Origin: Warburgia ugandensis
Lineage: Eukaryota > Streptophyta > Magnoliopsida > Canellales > Canellaceae
Direction of reading: 5' to 3'
Length of the DNA: 64,000 nt
NCBI GenBank assembly: GCA_035236585.1
Contig: CP141132.1
Coordinates: 25,999,445 to 26,063,444, forward strand
Of the stretch, positions 41,940 through 53,929 are shown piece after piece. Below the pieces are notes generated by a model, which was not told the origin of the DNA, searched no databases, and saw only the letters and a list, made by a program, of their open reading frames with translations. Each line of letters begins with the position of its first letter. Positions within the stretch are counted from its first letter, which is position 1. A program made the translations under genes and the position numbers.

Positions 41940-42420
41940 CATTGAACTTAGCTTTCGTATTGCCAAAGGATAATTATCATACACCATTTCTACAATTTAC
42001 GATTGCATTGGAAGTCTCTAAGAATGGACATCCAAGAATCACTAGGATCTGACTACTGAGGTCTACTACAGGCTAGGTATCCAGGACAATGAAATCGAAT
42101 GGGAAATAAAACTAGTCCACCTGTATTAATACATCATCAACCATACCATGGGAAATCTAAATTGATCTATTAGCTAATTGCAATGTGGTGTTGGTTGGCT
42201 TAAGTGAACCAAGCCTTAGTTGCTCATAGACAAAATATGGCAACAAATTAACACTAGTTCCTAAGTCAAGTAATGCCCTATTTATGACATGATCTCTTAT
42301 AATGTAAGAAATTGTAGGACATCTTGGATCTCTAAATTTTGGCGGGGTCTTGTGTTGAATTAAAGAGCTCACCTGATCAGTGAGGAAGGCTTTCTTTTGC
42401 ACAATAAGATTTCACTTTAT
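41940..42420 (-). pseudogene. Element B protease relic
   Basis: Matches the element A protease in order: QKKAFLTDQVSSLIQHKTPP, then ALLDLGTSVNLLPYFVYEQL and the TNTTLQLAN block. Broken. Confidence 0.8.
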
Positions 42421-42559
42421 AGTGTAGATCTCTTTAAGAAGTTTGGTATAAGAAGGAATATCCTTTTTAGCATTGAGTAATGGAATATTGATTTTTACAT
42501 GTTTAAACACTTCATTATCTTATTAAAATTTGTTCCTTTCTTAGCCCTATTGAGTAATT

Positions 42560-44160
42560 GAGGGAAGGGGTTTTTAGGAACATAGGGTGCCTCCACTATG
42601 GGCCTAGAATGAGTAGGAGATGTCTGTCTAATCTCTTTCTCATGTGTTTTGGTTGCTTCTTTCTCCTCTACAATTTCCTTAACCTCCCCTATTTTGTTAT
42701 CGATCTGACGACTACTTCGAACGGCGGTAATAGACTTGGCATGCTCATGAGGGTTAAGGTTTTGAGAACTTCACCCTATCTTAAATTGATCCTTAGGGTT
42801 GGGGATGGGTTGGCTAGGGAATTGAAACTTTCCTCTATTACGTAGTTCATCTAACAATTGGCTTACCTACATGTCTAGTTTGGCTATGGCTTGAGATTTG
42901 ACATTGGCTGAATGTCTACTCTTATTTTGCAACTGGTGTAAGGCCTTTTTAATGTCATCATTATCTTTTGTAATTTGTTCAAGCATGCTATGGATGTTTT
43001 CCTTTGAAGATGGGTTCTTTTGTTGTTGAGGTTGAAAGCGAGGTGGCTGTTGGGGAACTGTAGTTTTAAGAGGAAAGTTTTGGATAGGGGATTTACAAAT
43101 GCTCCCCATTGGTGGTTATTCTTTGACCAAGAAAAATTGGGATGCCTAGCCCATCCAGGGTTTTAGGTCTCAGAATATGGGTCATTGTTAGGTTGGTGAT
43201 ACACATTCAATGCATTCGCTTGGTCAACAAGATAGTTGTTTAGCACTCTATTTGATAAACAAGATGAGGTGATATGGATTGGGCTAGAACATATAACACA
43301 AACCTCTTGTGGAGGTTTTTGGGATAAAGTAGTAGCAATGAAAGTTACAAACATGGTCTCAAGTTTGTCCATTCTTCCACCTAATTTTTCAACTACATGG
43401 TCAAGTTTATGGGATAAATTAGTATGCACTCCTATCTCATAAAGAATTCCTTCCTTAGTAGGTTGGTTGGTTTTTTCTCTCTATTTGAATAATTCGATTG
43501 TTGAGAATAATTAGCCACTGTCTAAAATAATTCCCATGCCTCACTTTCATCCTTTAGCATGAGGGTCCCTCCACTAGTTGCATCTATCATTTGTCTATTT
43601 TGAGGCCTCAATACCTCATAGAAATATTGAACTTGCTGCCATTTCTCAAATCCATGATGAGGATATTTTGACACCAATTCATTCAACCATTCCCAACATT
43701 CTTTATATTGTTCATCGTCCCTTTATTGGAAATTGATAATTTCTCCATAAAGGGCATTTATTTTGTGAACAGGGAAGAACTTGTTTAAAAACTTCTTAAA
43801 CAATTGGTCCCATGTATGTATGGAACCTACATCCAAGGAATTAAGTCATGACTTGGCTTTGTACTTAAGTGAGAACAGGAATAGCCTAAGCCTAATAGAA
43901 TCATCCAAAAAATTTTGGAACCTAAATGTAGTACAAATATCAAGGAACTCCTTGAAATGTAGGTAGGGGTCTTCTTGGTCTCGACCATAAAAAGTAGGGA
44001 GCAATTGACTGACTCCCAACTTTAACTTGAAGTGGTAGGCATTTGTAGGAGGTAAAGCTATGCATGATGGAGCATTAAGATGTAAAGGAGCATAGAAATC
44101 TTTAATTATTTTGAGCTCAATCACTAGTGGTGGTTCAACCATGGGGATAGGAACTAGGTT
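42560..44160 (-). pseudogene. Element B gag relic
   Basis: Gag-family similarity (LLPTFYGRDQEDPYLHFKEF, LRLFLFSLKYKAKS) followed by a CCHC zinc knuckle (CVICSSPIHITSSC near 43290) and a glutamine-rich linker. Broken in several places. Confidence 0.8.
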
Positions 44161-45300
44161 TCTTTCCGCTTGTCATCGGATGCATTGAATCTCTGGGTCT
44201 AAAGGTACTAGCTTTGGGTTTTGAGATTGACGCCCTTGCATAAACTAGCCTAATCTAAAATGTCCTAATCTAAATGTTGACTCTAACTCTATGTGATGGT
44301 CAAACAAAAGGCATGGTCAAATAATTCTTAGGGTAATAAGCAATATTTTAACTTTCCTAAATTTGTGTGGGGACAATGCTTTTAAATTATCCTAATCTAG
44401 GGCTCCTCCTCTCTTTTAGATTTGATTATTGCTTACCAGTTAAGTTCTGTGCAAGGTGATTAATACAATCCTCATGTAAGGAGGCATTTAGACCTCAATA
44501 AACATCAATAGAAGGCATCAGAACATCCACTATAACCACAGTGCTCAAAAGCTATTGGAGTGACAATAGACCAGGTCTTAGTAAGAGGCTCCTACAAGCA
44601 TGTGATGGCCCTATTGGTCTCTTTTAATTGATTTTGGATTAATTTGAAAATAGGGTTGTGCGCTTGTGGTGATTATCCTAGGTGGGCCAAGTAGTGGTGA
44701 TAAAATCCACCCTTGATCATGTGTGGTTGGTGCCCTTACTAATTAATTTCTCCTCTCCATGGCTGTTCGATCAACACATAGATCACCTTAAAGCAGTAAA
44801 TGTGCCCTAAGAATGCAATTAAAATAGTAAATTAATACAAAACCCTAAAAGTGCAATATTTATCAAATATGCTTTCTGTATGCAATTACACTATTAAATA
44901 ATGCAAGACTATTCTAAATGCAAACCCTTATATAAGAAATAAAAGGAGTGAGGGATACTTACACTTGCCTAGTATTATACAACTCTTTTAAATTTGGAAT
45001 GGAAATAAGGGGCCTCACTACAAGATTCACTCAAAAGGAAAGGATAATCCCATTTTAGGAAAGTAGGAAAATTTCTATTTTGATGAAGATCCACTTGCTA
45101 ATTTCTTGAAAAAGAAAAATAGAAATAAGTACCAAATTCAAAACATAGGGTGATTATACATTAATAAAATTGGAAAATGCACCCTAAATATGCCATAAAT
45201 GCTAAAGTATGCAATTCTTAAAAATTTATTATTTTTTTGGATTTTTAATTAAATTTTATAAAAATTTCGTTGCAAGTCCTAGATAACGATGCAAAAAACT
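44161..45300 (-). other. Element B leader and primer-site relic
   Basis: Non-coding leader similar to 16688-17891 of element A in reverse. At 45265-45300 a decayed tRNA-Asp primer site can be aligned to that of element A. Confidence 0.65.
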
Positions 45301-47697
45301 TGTGTTTTATGCAAGTGCATGGGCTATTGTAGTATAGCATATGCAAGTATGGGTTGATCCCACAAGGACTCGCTTTAAGAAATTGGAGTTTTAATAAAAT
45401 TTAATTATTCAAAAATTAAAATTAAAAGATAGAAATTAACATAATTGTAATCAGACTTCAAATGTACTTAATCAATGAAAATTACAGGAATCCAAGTAAA
45501 AAAGACATCAATTTAATAAAAGAAACATGAAAAATCTACTTCCCTAGACTGATTATCATCAAATTCTTCAGATCTAGTCTCATAAACTTCGATCAGCCTT
45601 TATTAATCTCTTCTTGGTGCTTTCGATTGATGATGCACTAGAGGGATTAAGCAGATTCTCAATAATTACAAAGATCTTGTCTAGATAAGAAATTTGAGTT
45701 TTAACGACTTATTCTTGATTCTCATATTGAAGATCAAGAATGATAAACATGCTAGGAAGTGTCCTTAAGAACAAGATCTAAAGAGGAATTGAAATTCTGA
45801 TATGAAACAAGTTAAGAAATAAAGAGATCTTGTTTGTCAAAGCAGAGCCGTTGATCTAATTAAGCTTGAATAAGACATATTCAGATTAAATTGTTCCTGG
45901 ATTAAGTGAGAACAACACAGAACATAGATCATAAAACATGAATAGAACAGAACACATAGAAGAACAGCAGTAGGACAAAAAATATAATTAAAAATTTTAT
46001 AATAAGGGAAAAATGGAAATTTTCCTAAAAGTTCCTTAAATTTCCCACAAAACAGAATTGAAACTGGGGAAGAAGAAGATTTGCTAGAGAATATGGTGGT
46101 GGCCATGGCTAGCTAGTGTTGTTTGGGCTGGATGGCGCGATGTGGTGCACGATGATGTCAGTGCGGACAGAATAGGGGAGGTGGCTAGGAAGAGAGAGAG
46201 GAGAGGAATCTTGGTTGCTATTGTGTGGTGGAGTGGAGAACATGGGCAGCCAGTGATGAGCGAGGTGGGGGCAGCGTGGCCTGACTGGACAAGTTAGATT
46301 GGAATGAAAAGGATGATGGGAGGTGCGATGCTGGGGGAAAATAAAATATACACCAATTGAAGGCTGGAGTTATCGGAGCTATTGGGTCGGTTGAAAAAGA
46401 CGATGATAGATGACACCGCTAATTGGTATCTTGGACAGAGCAGAGGACAGGCAAGCGAGGAAGAGCGGAGAAGGGATCTACTAGTGGCGAGCAAACTGGT
46501 GCAGTGGACTGGAGAAGGGTGCTTGGCCAGTTTGGTTCAAATGGGGGCAAACATCGTGGACGACGAGTGATGCTTCCCTAGGTCTGTGCTACTAGCTTGG
46601 ATTGGGTAAACCGACCGGTGATGGGGAGGAGTCGATCATGGAAGTGGGTTGGCCTAGGCTGTGATTGAATGGAGAGACGGGGAAGACAACAGGGGGACTT
46701 TGGCCGCCAGGTGCGGTGAAATGGGTAAGGAAAAAAAATGATGGAAGCAAAGGAGAAAATAGTGATGCGATGAAGGGTGGATAATGAGAAGAATGGGTAG
46801 AGGTCATTGAATTCGGGTTGCGTCGGGGAAGACAACAGGGGGACTTTGGCCGCCAGGTGCGGTGAAATGGGTAAGGAAAAAAAATGATGGAAGCAAAGGA
46901 GAAAATAGTGATGCGATGAAGGGTGGATAATGAGAAGAATGGGTAGAGGTCATTGAATTCGGGTGGTGGCGCAACAGAGTAGAGGGGAAAGGGAAAAGTA
47001 GCTTAGGAGTGGTTGCTGTAGAAGTAGGGTGGTACTGGAACTTGGTTTCCAATAGAAAAAATGAAAAAATAGTGAGGAAGGACAACAGGTGCGAGTGAGG
47101 TAAGGCAAGAAAGAACGATGGGGATTGAGAGGAGGAGGAAAATGCTAATAACAGGAAATAAAAGATAGATAATGAGCATAATGAATGGAAAGAAAGGAAA
47201 AATAAAAACTAAAACTAAACACTTCCTAAGACTCCACGGTTTCCTTCTTATAAAGCCTTCCCCCTAATTCTCTTCCCCTCTCTTTCCTTATCCTTTAGGA
47301 GTTAGTTTCCTACTAGGAAACTTCCTCTCTATTCCAAATCTTATCCATAATCCCCTCTCCTTATTAGAACTCTTCTTCTTTTAGGAAACCATCCAATCTT
47401 GCTTTGTGAGTGATATGGTTTGTCAATGCCCTCTCGGATAATCTGCACCGTTAATTAGCTGCTCAAACCACGATCTATTTGATCTACAAGATACAAGACT
47501 AAGTTAGAGTCATCTAACCATACATTAAGCTTGTGATTAGCACATATGATCATCTAACAGTTAATTTTGACAATTTATAGTTGGACGGTGAATTTGAGGT
47601 AAATTTCATATTTTATCTAAAAAGCATCAAATTGATGAGTTAGATGGTCTAATTAAATGCTAAACTAGGGGTCTTTTGGACAAAATAAAATACAACA
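45301..47697 (-). repeat. Element B 5' LTR
   Basis: 2,397 bases, right-hand copy. It is longer than the left LTR mainly because of a 146-bp tandem duplication at 46678-46964. Confidence 0.9.
46678..46964. repeat. 146-bp tandem duplication within one LTR
   Basis: Two practically identical copies (from CGGGGAAGACAACAGG at 46678 and 46824) ending in the ATTGAATTCGGGT block. The partner LTR has a single copy, so the duplication came after insertion of element B. Confidence 0.95.
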
Positions 47698-47702
47698 ACA
47701 AA

Positions 47703-48269
<567 letters not shown>

Positions 48270-48482
48270 GGGCTTTTTTTGCAGATTTGCTATTACTTTT
48301 TTGCATTTTTGCCAAAAAGTCCAAAAATTTTAACTTATTATAGGTTTTCCATTAAGATTAGCAAAACTTTGCAAATTTTGCATTCCATCTGTTTTTCACC
48401 GCTACAATTTTGAAAATGTCAAAAACACCCCTATCATCTTTCTCCTTGTTTAAACATTACATAAAACATATTTGTTTTATTT

Positions 48483-49200
48483 CTATAGAAGAAGACCGAC
48501 GATGATGAAGAACAATGCTAGGCAGGAGCCTAGTGTGGGAGGTTACTACTTCCTTTGGTACCTCATTGGGATTCATGTTGTGCGCCAGTTAGTGGAAGTT
48601 CATGCAAGTTGAAGATCCCACCCCTCAGTTTAAGGTGACCCCTTTTTGTTCAAGAGGATTGTCAGGACCATGGTGGTGAAACAATGACTTGAAATAGACA
48701 AAATGGATCACCTTGGTCTAAACTTAGATTTGATCTTGTAGCCACAACCAAATTGGACTGCAAAGGAATTTGCTTGTAAAATCGTAAAGATTCCTCTTAG
48801 CTAACTAGCCGTCCAGCATCTCTCATTCAGTGGACGCAATATCTCGGTGAGATGATGAATTCTTTTGTACTACTATGATACACTTAATAGAGAGAACTTG
48901 GCAATTAGAATGAAAGTTCAACCCTGTTATTTGGAATGGTGTATGGAGAACTAGAATTGTTGGAACATGCAACCTGCCTCATAGCCATCTTTGGCAATTA
49001 AAACTCAACTCTTGAAGCCCCTTTCCATGAAAGTTTGAGTTCAGTGTTGATCTTCAAAATGGACAAGGAAAGGAGGAAACTTATCAGAGACTAGAGAAGG
49101 GTACATTTAGTTTGTTGATTCCTTCCTCTCTATTTTTAAGGGGCAATTTGTTATTTGCCATGTTTCATCTCTTTTGTTCTTAGCTTGGTGCTTTTAGTAG
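48483..49200. other. MULE interior, unidentified part
   Basis: About 700 bases between the left arm and the captured gene piece. Short protein-like stretches appear on the plus strand (for example PQPNWTAKEFACKIVKIPLS near 48735-48800), but no continuous frame and no family I recognise. It may be a second captured fragment. Confidence 0.4.
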
Positions 49201-49474
49201 CTCATGACGGGTGTGTAGTGGGGGGAAATACACTAGTATGCTTCTACTATCTCCGAATAGAACATTATGCAGATAAATAACAGCACTCACACACATCCTT
49301 TCAATCTCAAAATGAAAAGCATTTACAGCATGTTCTTAGAGAAATACAAGATGTCAAACTACAGATACCATCAAAATTGAAGATTATTATCATACACACA
49401 TCAACCAATGCTACACGACAAACACAAAGTTAAGAATAAAATTCATAGTAGGACAAAATATTGGAAGAAAGATA

Positions 49475-49952
49475 TCATCCTCTCAAATCTATCGCAGAAA
49501 ATGTACTTATCATTCTCATACGTTGCCCCTGCAACTGAAAAGCATATCTAGTTAGTCCAACAATGAAATTATAGATGGAAAGAGGAAGGGCATAAAGAGA
49601 ACATACATTGATAAGCTTATGATTTTCTTCAGGAGCCGGAGAAGCTTGGATAATTGGAATAGTGCTAAGTGCAGCAGATCTCATGGACTTAATAGCTTCT
49701 ATGACTTTGATAGCCTCTATAACTGCATAAACATTGTCATTTATTGCTCCCAATTCGGCAATAGTCAGGACATGAGACCCTGTAAGTCATTTTTATGTGC
49801 CCTTAAAAGTTTGATGACATCCATTTGAGTTAGCATCCTATACTCTGTAAGTTCTACTCCCACAACTTCATCCATATGGCTCTCCACAAGAACCATATTG
49901 TAGTGGATGCCTTTGTTAAAGACCTCCATGTAGTCTAAAATACTGCATGTAG
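49475..49952 (-). pseudogene. Captured PV42-like CBS-domain gene fragment
   Basis: The minus strand encodes a fragment resembling plant PV42-type proteins, which belong to the SNF4/AMPK-gamma CBS-domain family and act with SnRK1 kinase. In order: SILDYMEVFNKGIHYNMVLV, YRMLTQMDVIKLL, LGAINDNVYAV, IEAIKSMRSAAL, IPIIQASPAPEENHKLIN, then an intron with GT-AG ends and MISTFSAIDLRG. The frame shifts near 49765 and the fragment covers only about 125 residues, with a few residues missing before YRML. An intron is kept, so the copy came from genomic DNA, not from mRNA. It lies wholly inside the MULE and is not a working gene. The family call is from memory of the protein pattern. Confidence 0.75.
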
Positions 49953-50213
49953 AGTCAAGATAAACAAAAACAAAATAGATTTGTAATGTTTAAATAGGCA
50001 GAAAGATGATGAAGGTATTTTTGACATTTTTAAAATTGTAACGGTGAAAAATAGACGGAATGGCAAATTGCAAAGTTTTGCAAAACTTAATGGCCAATCT
50101 ACAAAAAGTTAAAAACTTTGGAGTTTTTGGAAAAAATGCAAAAAATTAATTGAAAATCTACAAAAAACCCTACGATTAATGGGTAATGTAGAATAATAAG
50201 ATTCTCTAAAAAG

Positions 50214-50262
50214 AACCCTGGGTTGCCTCCCAGTAAGTGCTAAGTTTAACATCTGCAACTGG
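50214..50262 (-). other. Conserved 46-bp post-coding motif (C copy)
   Basis: Minus-strand GTTAAACTTAGCACTTACT then GGGAGGCAACCCAG, directly after the integrase relic of element C. Confidence 0.85.
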
Positions 50263-50320
50263 ACATACAATGCTGTGATGAATGGTGATCTTATGATGGG
50301 TGTAGGGGTCATGGAACATG

Positions 50321-51650
50321 CTAAGGTGGGTCTTGGTAGATTGGTTCTTCTAGTAAGATTTCTTCTACTTCAAGGTTAACCAACTCTAGATAGGGTTTCA
50401 ACATTTTCCCATTTACTTTGGAAATCTCCCCATCCTTTTCAATCTCTACAAGCCCTTGAGGGAAAAAATGACATACAATGTAGGGTCCAGTCCAACGAGA
50501 ATGAAGTTTTCTTGGAAATAGGAACAATAAATAATTATACAAAAGGACCTCTTGATCTTGGGTGAAGGACTTTCACAAAATATTTTTAATCATGATGGCT
50601 TTTCAAATAGTCTCTGTATAGCTTAATAGACTCATATGCATCTTTCCTAAGTTCATCCAACTCATTGAGTTGGATCTTTTGGTTGGTCCTAACACGATCT
50701 AAATCAAAATTGACCTTTTTAATGGCCCAATATGCTTTATGCTCAAGTTCTACTGCAAGATGATAGTCCTTTCCATAGACTAGATGGTAGGTGACATGCT
50801 TATAAGGGTGGTCTTGCATGTAGCTGGTAGGTGCATAAATCATGACTAATTGTTAAAGACCAATCTTTCCTATTTGAATAGACTATCTTTTCTAAGATTC
50901 ACTTTATCTCCCTATTTGACACTTCTACCTGTCTACTAGTTTGAGGATGGTAGGGGGTAGCAATCCTATGGGTAATACCATATTTCTTCATTAAAATTTC
51001 AAACACTTTGTTACAAAAGTGTTTTCCCTCATCACTAATTATGGCTTAGGGTGTACCAAAGCGGGAAAATATATTTTCCTTTAAAAACTTGACCACCACC
51101 TTTTGGTCATTAGTCTTACATTGTATGGCTTCTAACCCATGTAGTCAACTCCCATAAGGTTGTACTAATAACCAAAGGAGTTGGTAAAAGGTCCCATAAA
51201 ATCAATGCCCCAAACATTGAAAGACATGATGATTAGAAAGGTAGTTTAAGGGTATCATATTTCTCTTTCATATACTCCCAAATTGTTGACATCTAACACA
51301 TGCTATGCAGTAAGCATATGAGTCCTTGAAAGTGGTGGGCCAATAAAAACCACATTGCAAAATCTTTGCAGCTATCTTTCTAAAACTGTAGTGGCCCCCC
51401 TATGCATGGTCATGTCAAAAGGAAATGATTTTACGATATTCACTATCTGGTGTGCATCTCTTAATGACATGGTCTGAACAGTACTTGAATAAGTATGGAT
51501 CATCCCATGTAGAATGCTTGACCTCATCATTGAATCTTTTTCTGTCTTGTTTAGACCCATGATTGAGCATTTGACCTATGACATGATAATTGACTATATT
51601 TATGTACCAAGGCAACTAGGAAATGTGCAAGGCATGTTTATCTAGGAATG
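50321..51650 (-). pseudogene. Element C integrase relic
   Basis: Minus strand: weak core integrase sequence (50900-51650), then HKAYWAIKKVNFDLDRV and LNELDELRKDAYE, then a C-terminal KLHSRWTGPYIV and VNGKMLKPYL block typical of Athila/Tat integrases. Integrase would insert the cDNA. Heavily broken. Confidence 0.8.
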
Positions 51651-51710
51651 TTTTTGTTATATGCACATTCTCATTAGTAAACTCCACAACTAACCTAGAT
51701 AAATGGTTTG

Positions 51711-52034
51711 TTACAACAATTTTGGAACCCTTCTTATCCCAAATTTCCAAATCAAACTCTTGTAGTAATAGTATCCATCAATCAGCCTAGATTTGGCATG
51801 CTTCTTAGGAATAAGGTATTTTAATGTTGCATAGTATGAATAGATGATGACCATAGATCTAAGAAAGTAAGATCTAAACTTATCTAAGGTTAATACAACT
51901 ACCAACAACTCTTTTTTTGTAGTGGTGAGTTGGGCATCATTGAGTGTCTTGCTAGCATAATATATTACATGGGGGAGTTTATTAATACGCTGTCCCAACA
52001 CAGCCCTGATCGCATATTTTGAAGCATCACACAT
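51711..52034 (-). pseudogene. Element C RNase H relic
   Basis: Blocks CDASKYAIRAVLGQR, YASKTLNDAQ and TTKKELLVVVLTLDKFRSYF match the Ty3/gypsy RNase H domain. Broken. Confidence 0.8.
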
Positions 52035-52161
52035 TATTGTAAATGGTGCACTCTAATCTGTTAGTCGAATAATAGGTGCAGAAGTGAGTTTAGCCTTTAA
52101 GTATTCAAATGATTTCAGACAATTTTCATCAAAGACAAAAGTCACCTCCTTCATAAGTAAA

Positions 52162-52862
52162 TTACCTAGTGACAAAAATTTTACTAAAATCTTTGATGAA
52201 TCTCCTATAAAAACCAGCATGACTAAAAAATGAGCAAATGGCTTTCACCATCCTCATTTGAGGATGGTTAGAGATTAAATCCACTTTGGCTTTATCAACT
52301 TCTATGCCATTATATGATATAATGTGGCCTAAAACAATGCCATTTGCACCATGAAATGACATTTCTCACAGTTTTGAAGTAAATTCTTCTCCTAACACCT
52401 AGCAAGGACAATTTTTAAGTGGTGCAAGCATTCATCAAATGAGGACCCAAATATTGAAAAATCATCCATAAACACCTCCAAAAACCACTCCACCATATAA
52501 AATAATATACTCAACATACAGCTTTGAAAAGTAGTTGGAACAATACAAAGTCCAAAAGGCATACAATAGTAGGCAAAGGTCCCAAAAGGGAAGGTGAAGG
52601 TAATCTTCTCTTGGTCTTCAGGTGCCATGGGTATTTGGTTATAGCTAGAGTATCCATCAAGAATGCAATAATATTTATGACCGGCTAACTTTTCTAGCAT
52701 TTGGTCAACGAAGGGAAGAGGAAATGGTCTTTCCTCGTAACCAAGTTTAGTTTTTGATAATCTATACAAACTCTCCACCCCTTGATCATGCAAGTGGGAA
52801 CTAACTCACTATCCTCATTAGGAATTACCATGACTCTAGATTTTTTTGGGACAACTTAAACT
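52162..52862 (-). pseudogene. Element C reverse transcriptase relic
   Basis: Blocks GYSSYNQIPMAPEDQEK, FPFGTFAYYCMPFGL, the catalytic FMDDFSIFGSSFDECLHHL and, further on, HIISYNGIEVDKAK show a Ty3/gypsy reverse transcriptase of Athila/Tat type. Broken. Confidence 0.85.
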
Positions 52863-53900
52863 GGGCTGACCTAAGTATTGTCAGAAATAGGGTAGATAAT
52901 GCCAACATCTTAGAGTTTTAGCACTTTGTCCCTCACTACCTCTTTGATATTAAGGTTTAGTCTCCTTAGTGGTTTTCTAGGTGGTTTAACATTTTCTTCT
53001 AAGTGAATTCTATGCATACACACAATAGGGATAATCTCTTTAATGTCTACGATGGTAGCTATCTTATGTGCTCTTAGAACATTAAGGAACTTCCCTTTAT
53101 GATCTCGATCTAGATCAGAGGATGTGATTATAAGCAAGGATTCATCTAGTCCTAAGTAAGAATATTACAAATTTTTAGGTAATGGCTTAAGGACCAAAGT
53201 GGGTGGTTTTTCTATTGAAGGCACAAGAATAGAATTGGAAGCAGGAAGATGTTCCACTTGAGGTCCCCATTTAAAGGCATCTATGATTGGTGCAAAATCT
53301 AAAAGATTACTTACCTCTTCTATGGACTTGTCTATATCAAAATCACAATTAAAGTGCACTAGGCATGCCTCAAATGGGTCTCGAATAGATGATGGTGGAT
53401 TAACATCTTGAATTAGTCCTTCAATGAAATTAACTACACCTGAATCAACTAGGTCTCGATATTGATGATCAACATTAAAAACATTGTGCTTGACTTTCAT
53501 ATTTCGAAGGATAATTTTATCACACCATTTCCACAATTGATGATGACATTGGACGTTGCCAAGAATAGAAATCCAAGAATTATTGGGATCTGATTGCTAG
53601 GGTCTGATATAGGTTGGGCATCCAAGACAATAAAATTTATAGGCAAGTAAAATTGATCTACTTGTATTAAGACATCTTCAACCATACTATGTGAAAATTT
53701 TACTGATCTATTGGCTAACTACAAAGTGGCATTGATTGGCTTACGGTCACCGAGCCCAAGTTGATCATAGACATGGTATGGCAACAAATTTACACTAATC
53801 CATCAATCTAGTAATGCCCTATCTATGACATGGTTTCCAATAACACAAGAGATAGTAGGATGACCTGGATCTCTAAACTTCGAGGGGTTTAGTGTTGGAT
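52863..53900 (-). pseudogene. Element C protease and linker relic
   Basis: Protease-end blocks (QIPIILGFLFLATSNVIINC) followed by the acidic linker (RDPFEACLVHFNCDFDID, PPTLVLKPLPKNL) that leads into reverse transcriptase. Element A has the matching linker but not the enzyme after it. Broken. Confidence 0.75.
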
Positions 53901-53929
53901 TGAAGAGCTCACTTGCTCAGTGAAAAATG

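Larger units (their letters stand above)
35614..47697 (-). mobile_element. Element B: Athila/Tat-like Ty3/gypsy, gag-protease only
   Basis: A 12-kb minus-strand element inserted in element C. It has an exact ACAAA target duplication (35609-35613 and 47698-47702), a 3' LTR on the left (35614-37848), a polypurine tract, a post-coding region with a 2.27-kb insert, the conserved motif, protease and gag relics, a leader, a primer-site relic and a 5' LTR on the right (45301-47697). No reverse transcriptase or integrase is present, as in element A. The LTRs differ at roughly one position in ten by eye, so it is several times older than A. The coding part has many breaks. Confidence 0.85.
48270..50170. 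mobile_element. Pack-MULE-like DNA transposon
   Basis: A 1.9-kb element with long imperfect terminal inverted repeats of about 210 bases (48270-48482 and 49963-50170; tips GGGCTTTTTTTGCAGATT and GGGTTTTTTGTAGATT). Both arms carry TTTTTCACCG and AAAATGTCAAAAA blocks and a TTTAAACATTACA block. The flanks form an imperfect 9-base target duplication, TATGATAAA at 48261-48269 and TACGATTAA at 50171-50179, the length used by Mutator-like elements. No transposase is present. The interior carries a piece of a CBS-domain gene with its intron, so it fits a Pack-MULE that captured genomic DNA. It inserted into element C. Confidence 0.85.

Noticed and set aside
46578-47085. Frames repeated within the right LTR of element B
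   Set aside because: Generated by the 146-bp duplication in LTR sequence.
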